Below are positions 4,948 to 9,940 of a DNA stretch of 11,170 nucleotides, in pieces. Position numbers and translations under genes: made by a program. The notes under the pieces were generated by a model. It searched no databases. It saw nothing but the letters and a program-made list of their open reading frames with translations, and had not been told where the DNA came from. Source of the DNA: Patescibacteria group bacterium (GTDB lineage: Bacteria > Patescibacteriota > UBA1384 > JAHJRZ01); the NCBI GenBank assembly GCA_018830605.1, contig JAHJRZ010000054.1:1-11170 (forward strand), read 5' to 3'. Position 1 is the first letter of the stretch, and each line of letters begins with the position of its first letter.

Positions 4948-6117
4948 TTAGGGCAGATTGACGACTTGAAACTGATGCTTCTCCAAGTCATCGGGGGTGT
5001 CAAAAAAGAACTGTATTGTCTCTTGACAAGTCCACCAATTGTCGGCCCGAGGAACCGCTGGCAATAAGTAGAGATGCCTCCAATCATCGCCTTCCGAGGC
5101 ATCAACTAAGGCGACGGAGTAGTTATCGAGATAGAATGCCCGGCTAACACGTTTAGGCGCTGAAGGCCAATCCTTGTCTGGAAACTCCCAGGCGATTGGC
5201 GACTTATTGGCCGCAATCTCGAGATAACTCCCGCCCTCATTCTGACGAAGTAAGAGTCTTGAGACGCCATTGGGAGAGGTGGTCGGATAAAGGCCCGACT
5301 GGCGCGCCTCTGCGGCCATGTTCTCGAGATTAGGGATGAGGCCGACCTCGCGGAAAAAGTCAACCAAGAGGCCGGCCCCGCACTGCTGGGCAATGACGAA
5401 CTGCTGCCGCGCCTGGCCTTGAAACTCACAATCATCTGTGTCTAGAGCCATCGAATAAGTAACGCGCTCGTACGACATATGCGCCGCCACATCAATCCAG
5501 GCCTCTCCGCTGCCCTCCCAATGGGGCTTGCCTTGGTCATCCCGCCAAGGGGATTTGAGATACATGCCGCCGGATTTGATCACCCACCCTTGAGCCCACA
5601 ATTCTTCAAATGATTTGGAATGCTTATTGGGAGCAGTCTGTTTCTCCACCCAATTCTCAAAAGCGCTGTGTTTGTCTAAACGGGAGAAGAACAATCGATT
5701 GGAGTGGCCGCAGAAAGCGGCGTCCTGTACCAGATGCAAGACGCATCCCAGATCAAAAAGCGCTCCAGTCATATCGCCCTCTCCCCACTTCTTGACCGCT
5801 CTCGCGTAATACTCCCCCGCGACTTCTTGTGAACCTTTACTCCCCGACCCAGCGAAGTTGCAGTGCCGCATCGCCTCATGAGCATGAAGCAGAATCGGCG
5901 GCCAGAGCGACTGATTGACGTCAGGGGCGATCACTGCCTTCAACATTGTTGTCTTATTCTTCTCCAGCGCAATCTTCGCTGGCTTAAACTCATCTCCGCC
6001 GTCATTCGAAGCAACGACGACTGTAACCTCGTATTGCATCTGGTGGTTGAGAGTCGTGAAGGACCCTGACATTCGCGGCAAAGAAATCAAAACCACAAAA
6101 ACGAGCATCCGTCTCAT
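4948..6117 (-). CDS. Secreted zinc-dependent phospholipase C / S1-P1 nuclease-like protein
   Basis: 389 residues from ATG 6117, set by GGGAGG seven bases upstream. A longer frame from TTG 6156 would swallow that site. An N-terminal MRRMLVFVVLISLPRMSGS looks like a signal peptide, so export is likely. The centre has the family's metal cluster in canonical spacing: HLVQD (His128, Asp132), His138, then HSAFE (His150, Glu154), matching HxxxD-x5-H...HxxxE of zinc phospholipase C and P1 nuclease; HAHEAMRH (about 78-85) may add ligands. The free N-terminal Trp ligand of mature PLC is not identifiable. About 230 residues follow with no recognised domain, ending in a Trp- and acid-rich tail. It is 48 bases after the S1 gene with no clear own promoter, so probably co-transcribed, yet its codons are distinctly GC-richer. 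Substrate (lipid or nucleic acid) is unknown. Confidence 0.8.
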   Translation of the reverse strand: MRRMLVFVVLISLPRMSGSFTTLNHQMQYEVTVVVASNDGGDEFKPAKIALEKNKTTMLKAVIAPDVNQSLWPPILLHAHEAMRHCNFAGSGSKGSQEVAGEYYARAVKKWGEGDMTGALFDLGCVLHLVQDAAFCGHSNRLFFSRLDKHSAFENWVEKQTAPNKHSKSFEELWAQGWVIKSGGMYLKSPWRDDQGKPHWEGSGEAWIDVAAHMSYERVTYSMALDTDDCEFQGQARQQFVIAQQCGAGLLVDFFREVGLIPNLENMAAEARQSGLYPTTSPNGVSRLLLRQNEGGSYLEIAANKSPIAWEFPDKDWPSAPKRVSRAFYLDNYSVALVDASEGDDWRHLYLLPAVPRADNWWTCQETIQFFFDTPDDLEKHQFQVVNLP

Positions 6118-6165
6118 CACCCTGCCTCCCTTTTTGTTGGTGCCAGACTCAATCAAACCTTAGCC

Positions 6166-7443
6166 CTACTTGGCTTTTTTAGCAAGAGAGAGTATCTTTT
6201 TTGCCTTGGCCTCGCCAATACCTTCTATTTTTTTGAGATCAGAAACTTTGGCTTTAGCAATTTTTTTAAGAGAATCAAGACCAGCGCGCTTTAATTTTTT
6301 AATCGTCATCTGGCTTAATTTGATATCTTTAAGATCAGCGCTTGGGCTTGCTTTTTTCTTCTTTTTTAAAGCTAATCCTTTAATCGAAAGCCCAATCTTA
6401 TGTTCTTCCGGCTCCAGAGAAATTATTTCAGCTTTTATCTCGTCAGCCAACTTCAGGATGTCTGCCGGGTCAGAGATTCTCTCATTTGATATTTCAGAGA
6501 TGTGAATCAACCCTTCAAGGCCGTTTCCAAGCTCCACAAAAGCGCCAAAAGGCGTTAAGCGCTTGATCCGGCCTTGAATCTTCTCTCCGATCTTATATTT
6601 TTTAATCTTTTTAAGCCATGGGTCTTTTTGTGTCTGCTTTATTGATAAAGAGATTCGTCCCTCTGAAATCTCGATAACCTTGGCTTTAACCTTATCGCCA
6701 ACATGAAAATCACGATGAATGTCCTCAACTCTATCCCAAGATACTTCAGAAATATGAATCAACCCTTCCAAATCATCAAAATGAATAAAGAGGCCAAAAT
6801 CAACCACTCCGGAGATCTCGCCTGAAACCTTATCAGCTACTTTAATACTCGAGAGTTTTTCTTTATCCGTCTCCAATTTTGCCGCCCGTTCAGAAAAAAT
6901 TATATCCTTATTGCCTTGATTAATATTAATAATTTTTACCCCAAGCTCCTCGCCAATAAACTCTTTGAGCTTAGAGAGGATCTTCTCTTTATCACCGCCC
7001 TCAACCCGAGGATAATGCTTAGGAGAGAGCTGGGAGACCGGCAGGAATCCGCAGGTTTTGCCCACGGCAACCAAGAGCCCGCCGCGGTTAGCTTCAATGA
7101 CCTTAACTATAATCACCTTTCCTTTTTCAAAAGAAGAATCAAAACTGCCCAACTTTCCATCCTCGCGCCTGGCTCTAAAAGATAAAACCACATTACCCTC
7201 TTCATCCTCAACATCATAGACTGAAGCTTTAATCTTTTCACCCGTTTTGAGGTTGGAGGGGGCATTCAAGAGCTCGCGGCCGACCACAATCCCTAAAGCT
7301 CTACCCTTTAAATCAATCAAAATTTTATTTTTGGAAGAAGAGATAATTCTTCCTGAAACCTCGTCCCCGCGCCGAAAAATAAGATCAGCTTTTTTATCGC
7401 GCAGAAGTTCTGAAAATGATTTTATTTTTTTAATTTTAGCCAT
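6166..7443 (-). CDS. rpsA: Ribosomal protein S1-like, four S1 domains plus C-terminal helix-hairpin-helix
   Basis: 425-residue RNA-binding protein. Four OB-fold S1 repeats can be placed: about 25-92 (GDEVSGRIISS), 105-187 (GGLLVAVGKTCGFLPVSQL), 203-270 (VSGEISGVVDFGLFIHFDDLEGLIHISEVSW) and 284-357 (IQGRIKRLTPFGAFVELGNGLEGLIHISEIS). The last two are the most canonical; the first two are degenerate, as in the ribosome-binding half of S1. A lysine-rich linker follows, then a helix-hairpin-helix (about 380-423: LKKIEGIGEAKAKKILSL), not part of the classical E. coli protein. Such proteins help mRNA bind the 30S subunit; the tail could bind nucleic acid. ATG 7443 lies three bases after the preceding stop, so the two genes are coupled. 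Four S1 domains rather than six fits small-genome bacteria. Confidence 0.92.
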   Translation of the reverse strand: MAKIKKIKSFSELLRDKKADLIFRRGDEVSGRIISSSKNKILIDLKGRALGIVVGRELLNAPSNLKTGEKIKASVYDVEDEEGNVVLSFRARREDGKLGSFDSSFEKGKVIIVKVIEANRGGLLVAVGKTCGFLPVSQLSPKHYPRVEGGDKEKILSKLKEFIGEELGVKIININQGNKDIIFSERAAKLETDKEKLSSIKVADKVSGEISGVVDFGLFIHFDDLEGLIHISEVSWDRVEDIHRDFHVGDKVKAKVIEISEGRISLSIKQTQKDPWLKKIKKYKIGEKIQGRIKRLTPFGAFVELGNGLEGLIHISEISNERISDPADILKLADEIKAEIISLEPEEHKIGLSIKGLALKKKKKASPSADLKDIKLSQMTIKKLKRAGLDSLKKIAKAKVSDLKKIEGIGEAKAKKILSLAKKAK

Positions 7444-7446
7444 AAT

Positions 7447-7863
7447 TTATTTTTGACTCCTCGGAAGATACTTTGCTCTACGTTTATAGTCTGACTCCTC
7501 TTTGTACTCGCGGGGAAAACTGACGGCTAAGTAAAAAATCAAGTAAATTGCCCAGACGAGAATGCTGAAAATAAAGATGACAAACAATAATCTCATTGAG
7601 AGAAAACTCGCCCCAGCCAAACGGAAAAAGGTCAGGATTAAGCCGCCGATGCCTAAAGTTAGAAAAAGGTAGAAGACCTTGGTCTCCAAAAATTTCCTTA
7701 AGATCTTTGATTTTTTAACTAAATAGTGCGCCAGAAACCATACTATCACGGCTAAAATAATTATCAAGCCAAAAACAATCAAAAAGAGATTTTTTGAAGC
7801 AAGCGCTCCAGGGTTCGAATCAGTCAGGAATTTAATATCAGAGAGCTTTGAAAAGTCAAACAC
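7447..7863 (-). CDS. Small membrane protein with three predicted helices, unknown function
   Basis: 138 residues, starting at GTG 7863. Three long hydrophobic segments are seen at about 26-48, 62-82 and 88-114, with basic residues between the first and second (KKSKILRK) and a strongly charged C-terminal tail (REYKEESDYKRRAKYLPRSQK). The positive charges suggest that the first loop and tail are cytoplasmic. No family recognised. There is no Shine-Dalgarno before the GTG; the predicted promoter at 7909-7937 would give a leader of about 40 nt. Its stop lies three bases from the S1 start, so it is the first gene of an S1 operon; a link to translation is possible but rests only on position. Confidence 0.78.
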   Translation of the reverse strand: MFDFSKLSDIKFLTDSNPGALASKNLFLIVFGLIIILAVIVWFLAHYLVKKSKILRKFLETKVFYLFLTLGIGGLILTFFRLAGASFLSMRLLFVIFIFSILVWAIYLIFYLAVSFPREYKEESDYKRRAKYLPRSQK

Positions 7864-7908
7864 GTTAATTGATATTATTATTTGATATTGTAGGTAACTA
7901 TCTTCTAG

Positions 7909-7937
7909 ATTTTATCTTTTGTTTTTGATTTTGTAAA
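7909..7937 (-). promoter_or_regulatory. Promoter of the membrane protein-S1 operon
   Basis: Minus strand: -35 TTTACA (7932-7937), 17 bases, -10 TAAAAT (7909-7914). The -35 starts three bases past the tRNA-Phe 3' end, so the operon may be transcribed both from here and by read-through from the tRNA. Confidence 0.65.
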
Positions 7938-7979
7938 GATGCCGGGTCGCAGAATCGAACTGCGGACACCATGATTTTC

Positions 7980-8249
7980 CAATCGCTTTGGACTATCTCA
8001 TCTTCCCGACGATTCGTCGGGGAGTCGGGCGCTAAATACGAGATTATTGTTGGGACTCACTCGTTAGTCTCTACACCTTGCCGTCGAACTAAACCCAGAC
8101 GACCTTGGCTCGGGATTGGCCGCGCAGCGCGCGGCAGCTATCTGCTGTCAGCTGACAGCTGGCTGCTGGATGCCGCTGTGCGAGACACAGCTTTCCCCGA
8201 ATTCACCCGATTTTCATCCCCGCATTACTGCGAGGCGGACCGAAAATTC
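7980..8249 (-). ncRNA. Group I intron in the tRNA-Phe anticodon loop (IC3-like)
   Basis: 270-nt self-splicing-type intron between U33 and G34. Core elements in order: internal guide TTTTCGGTC (8238-8246), which pairs with GACU of the 5' exon (P1, U-G at the splice site) and GAAAA of the 3' exon (P10). P2 is CCTCGCA/TGCGGGG with a GTAA loop (8218-8235). P3 is TCGGGT (8205-8210) with GCCCGA (8025-8030). P4 is TCGGG (8196-8200) with CCCGA (8110-8114). P7 is GACTA (8065-8069) with TAGTC (7991-7995). P8 is CCCGACGA/TCGTCGGG (8005-8021). P and Q segments resemble the cyanobacterial tRNA-Leu intron (AATCC.GAGCCAAG). The terminal G at 7980 is the omega-G. The P5 region carries an extra palindrome, a hairpin (8038-8064) sits between P7 and P3, and only 11 nt follow P7. 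No ORF inside. Confidence 0.93.
8144..8159. repeat. 16-base perfect palindrome inside the intron's P5 region
   Basis: GCTGTCAGCTGACAGC is identical to its reverse complement. Its right part GCTGACAGCT (8151-8160) recurs at 9718-9727 in the leader of the tRNA-Leu(GAG) unit, also followed by GCTG-rich sequence. It looks like a short dispersed repeat inserted in a peripheral intron helix. Confidence 0.6.
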
Positions 8250-8287
8250 AGTCATGTGCTCTACCACTGAGCTAACCCGGCATAAAT

Positions 8288-8962
8288 TTAGAATTGTGAA
8301 GCTACACCTAAAATCCACCCTTTTATTCTTCTGTTAAGTTTAGCACTCATAATTGTAATATGCAATGTGCCGTAAGGCAAGCGGTTGTAGGGTCGTTTTT
8401 GTCTGCTTGCCTTGCTTTGTAAAATCTGCGGCTGCCAGAATTGATTAATGGGAATTCTCGTGATCTCCGACCAATATTTTGTCGCTTTATTATTAGAAAT
8501 ATTATGATGCAAATGAACTATTAATCTAAAATCTCTATTTCTAACTTTACAAATTTTTCGAAAAAATTTCATGATAATTTTAATAATATCAGGGTCTGAA
8601 TTTACAAACCGAACCATCCATTTCTCTCGTCTGCCTCCTTCTGCCATAAATAACCCCAAGCCCAGATAAAAAAACTCATTTTTATTAATCTTTTCAATCT
8701 CATTAGCATATCGCTTGATCTCTCTGGCTGTTTTTTGTTTATATTCTCTCGATCTTTTTTTATTAAAAGCAATAATATTTTTAGCCCAAACTAATCTTGC
8801 CTTAGCCAGATTTTTCTTTTTGGCAATTTTTGATAGAGGTAAATTACTTAACCAATCAGAAAGAGTACTTTTAGGAATATTTGTTAAATCCGAAATCTGA
8901 TTATAACTCAACCCCTTTATTCTTAATTTAATCGCTTTTTCCTTTTTCGGACTAATGATCAT
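8288..8962 (-). CDS. HTH plus LAGLIDADG-like protein, possible homing endonuclease
   Basis: 224 residues, strongly basic. Residues 12-38 form a helix-turn-helix (KLRIKGLSYNQISDLTNIPKSTLSDWLS); a basic linker follows; then NEFFYLGLGLFMAEGG (95-110), aligning with LAGLIDADG as GLGLFMAEG with Glu108 at the catalytic acidic position. The next segment, VRFVNSDPDIIKIIMKFF (118-135), fits the fold seen after such motifs. One motif only, so a homodimer would be expected. This domain pair is one I associate with CPR genomes; activity is unproven. No Shine-Dalgarno; the promoter at 8974-9002 puts the transcription start about five bases before ATG 8962. The stop is six bases from the intron-bearing tRNA-Phe. 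It may mobilise or once have mobilised the intron (inference), or be a regulator. Confidence 0.8.
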   Translation of the reverse strand: MIISPKKEKAIKLRIKGLSYNQISDLTNIPKSTLSDWLSNLPLSKIAKKKNLAKARLVWAKNIIAFNKKRSREYKQKTAREIKRYANEIEKINKNEFFYLGLGLFMAEGGRREKWMVRFVNSDPDIIKIIMKFFRKICKVRNRDFRLIVHLHHNISNNKATKYWSEITRIPINQFWQPQILQSKASRQKRPYNRLPYGTLHITIMSAKLNRRIKGWILGVASQF

Positions 8963-8973
8963 AATTAATTAAT

Positions 8974-9002
8974 ATTATACCATTGGTTCAGCAATACTAC
9001 AA
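8974..9002 (-). promoter_or_regulatory. Promoter of the HTH/LAGLIDADG-like gene (and probably tRNA-Phe)
   Basis: Minus strand: -35 TTGTAG (8997-9002), 17 bases, -10 TATAAT (8974-8979) preceded by TGG (extended -10). The start near 8967 is about five bases before the ATG, so the message is nearly leaderless. Its -35 lies only six bases from the -35 of the divergent plus-strand promoter. Confidence 0.75.
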
Positions 9003-9008
9003 AGATCC

Positions 9009-9036
9009 TTGACAGAAAATCAAAAAAAACTAAAAT
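9009..9036 (+). promoter_or_regulatory. Promoter of the plus-strand gene 9070-9480
   Basis: Consensus -35 TTGACA (9009-9014), 16 bases, -10 TAAAAT (9031-9036). The transcription start should fall near 9043, giving a leader of about 27 nt that contains the AAAAAGGAG ribosome site (9051-9059). Confidence 0.75.
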
Positions 9037-9069
9037 ACAGAAGAGACCACAAAAAGGAGATGATGAGAA

Positions 9070-9480
9070 GTGGAGAGGAAAAAGAGGACCTTCTGGTGGC
9101 AACGAATGAATTCTGCCATGAGTCATCTCTTTGAACATCGCTTTAGGCATAACGGCCAACTCTATTCTGTTTCTGGCGGAGAAATGAGTAATCCTCCAGT
9201 CAGATGCCGACTAGTGGCTGACAATGCGGTCATTCCTCTCGGCCGGCTCTGGAGTCGAACTGACGAGTTGCAGACAGCCCGAGCTAAAATGCCAACCGAC
9301 CGCTATCTTGCCTGCCGTATTCTCTACCGACTTAAAACCAAACGACTCGATGAGATTAACCGCCAACTCCTCATGCAAAAACCAAAATTCTCAGCCAAAA
9401 GAAGCCATACTGGCCAACTTGTTCTTGATTTTGGCGAGAATGAGGGGATAAGGCCAGACTTCGACTGGGATCAGTTCTAA
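9070..9480 (+). CDS. Hypothetical 136-residue protein, not recognised
   Basis: The only plus-strand gene. It starts at GTG 9070, ten bases after AAAAAGGAG. ATGs at 9060 and 9063 are in another frame that stops after about 25 codons. The N-terminus is basic and aromatic (ERKKRTFWWQRM). The middle has VSGGEMSNPPVRCRLV and a run that looks like strand-helix; an Arg/Lys-rich helix (YLACRILYRLKTKRLDEINRQLL) leads to TGQLVLDFGENEG and an acidic DFDWDQF tail. No signal peptide, membrane helix, zinc motif or known domain is seen; the basic helices could contact nucleic acid. It has its own promoter and a good terminator, and is GC-richer than the AT-rich neighbours, as are the genes at 3388-3804 and 4948-6117. 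Coding status is likely; function unknown. Confidence 0.72.
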   Translation: MERKKRTFWWQRMNSAMSHLFEHRFRHNGQLYSVSGGEMSNPPVRCRLVADNAVIPLGRLWSRTDELQTARAKMPTDRYLACRILYRLKTKRLDEINRQLLMQKPKFSAKRSHTGQLVLDFGENEGIRPDFDWDQF

Positions 9481-9484
9481 CCCA

Positions 9485-9537
9485 AACGGCTCTCTCGTCT
9501 ATCTTTCCCCAAAGGATAAGCGTCAGAGTCGTTTTTT
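9485..9537 (+). terminator. Terminator of the plus-strand gene
   Basis: AACGGCTCT (9485-9493) pairs with AGAGTCGTT (9525-9533), nine pairs with one G-T. An inner TATCTTT/AAAGGATA stem-loop stacks inside, and TTTTTT (9532-9537) follows. It starts five bases after the stop codon. Confidence 0.85.
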
Positions 9538-9547
9538 AATTAAAAAA

Positions 9548-9621
9548 TGGTCGCTGGAGGATTCGAACCTCCGACCTTCTGGATGTAAACCAGACGCTCT
9601 AACCAACTAAGCTAAGCGACC
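9548..9621 (-). tRNA. tRNA-Val (anticodon UAC)
   Basis: 74 nt. The acceptor GGTCGCT (9615-9621) pairs with AGCGACC; discriminator A is at 9548 and CCA is not encoded. The anticodon stem TCTGG/CCAGA holds loop TTTACAT, giving UAC. T arm GGAGG-TTCGAAT-CCTCC. It follows tRNA-Leu(GAG) after four bases and is the last gene of that unit. Confidence 0.96.
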
Positions 9622-9625
9622 AAAG

Positions 9626-9709
9626 TGCGGACGGAGGGAGTTGAACCCTCACGAGCTTACGCCCACATGCTCCTCAAGCATGCCTGTATACCAATTCCAG
9701 CACGTCCGC
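9626..9709 (-). tRNA. tRNA-Leu (anticodon GAG)
   Basis: 84-nt class II tRNA. The acceptor GCGGACG (9703-9709) pairs with CGTCCGC; discriminator A is at 9626, no encoded CCA. The anticodon stem CATGC/GCATG holds loop TTGAGGA, giving GAG. A long variable arm (TGGGCGTAAGCTCG) and T arm GAGGG-TTCAACT-CCCTC complete it. First gene of a two-tRNA unit behind the promoter at 9754-9782. Confidence 0.96.
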
Positions 9710-9717
9710 AGAAAACG

Positions 9718-9746
9718 GCTGACAGCTTTCAGCTGCCTGCTGCCTG
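9718..9746. repeat. GCTG/CAGC-rich repeat in the tRNA-Leu(GAG) leader
   Basis: GCTGACAGCTTTCAGCTGCC followed by TGCTGCCTG. It contains a CAGCT/AGCTG hairpin and shares GCTGACAGCT with the palindrome inside the tRNA-Phe intron (8151-8160). Lies between the tRNA promoter and the tRNA, so it is in the transcript leader. Confidence 0.5.
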
Positions 9747-9753
9747 TTAATAA

Positions 9754-9782
9754 ATTCTACCAATTTTTATCCTAAAATTCAA
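9754..9782 (-). promoter_or_regulatory. Promoter of the tRNA-Leu(GAG)-tRNA-Val(UAC) unit
   Basis: Minus strand: -35 TTGAAT (9777-9782), 17 bases, -10 TAGAAT (9754-9759) preceded by TGG, an extended -10. Start near 9747 leaves a leader of about 38 nt before tRNA-Leu. Confidence 0.75.
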
Positions 9783-9940
9783 TCTTCTTCTTTTTAGACG
9801 AGCTATTCTGCCAAAGAAAAACATTATGAGGTCGAGCGGCCATGGTGTCCCGTCGCTGGCGGGACGAGCGAGACCGAATATTGAGCGCAGTCCCGCGCGG
9901 TGGGTGGGACAAGCGATTTTTCGCGGTAGAATAGCGAGCC
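9783..9940. other. Non-coding stretch with two GTCCC/GGGAC hairpins
   Basis: Between the solute-binding protein stop and the tRNA promoter. GTCCCG (9847-9852) pairs with CGGGAC (9860-9865); a second GTCCC (9890-9894) pairs with GGGAC (9906-9910); the two units could also cross-pair. No T tract follows either on the minus strand, so neither is a clear intrinsic terminator. Short open frames here overlap each other and the neighbouring gene and show no gene-like features. Confidence 0.45.

Larger units (their letters stand above)
7940..8281 (-). tRNA. tRNA-Phe (anticodon GAA) interrupted by a group I intron
   Basis: Exons are 8250-8281 (32 nt) and 7940-7979 (40 nt); spliced length is 72 nt. 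The acceptor GCCGGGT pairs with ACCCGGC, discriminator A, and CCA is not encoded. D arm GCTC-AGTGGTA-GAGC, anticodon stem CATGA/TCATG, T arm CGCAG-TTCGATT-CTGCG. Joined after U33, the loop is CTGAAAA, anticodon GAA. U33 is the only U of the loop, as required at a group I 5' splice site. It lies six bases after the stop of the HTH/LAGLIDADG-like gene and probably shares its transcript; no terminator separates them. Confidence 0.95.

Noticed and set aside
5106..5435. 109-codon frame inside the phospholipase C-like gene
   Set aside because: A shadow on the same strand in another phase, caused by the GC-rich composition; the Ser/Arg/Pro-rich translation has no domain.
6117..6156. TTG start at 6156 for the phospholipase C-like gene
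   Set aside because: It would translate the GGGAGG ribosome site; ATG 6117 with seven-base spacing and an immediate signal peptide is far better.
7971..8337. Two plus-strand open frames of 99 and 73 codons
   Set aside because: They are antisense to the tRNA-Phe exons and the structured intron; lack of stops reflects intron GC content. No ribosome site or plus-strand promoter.
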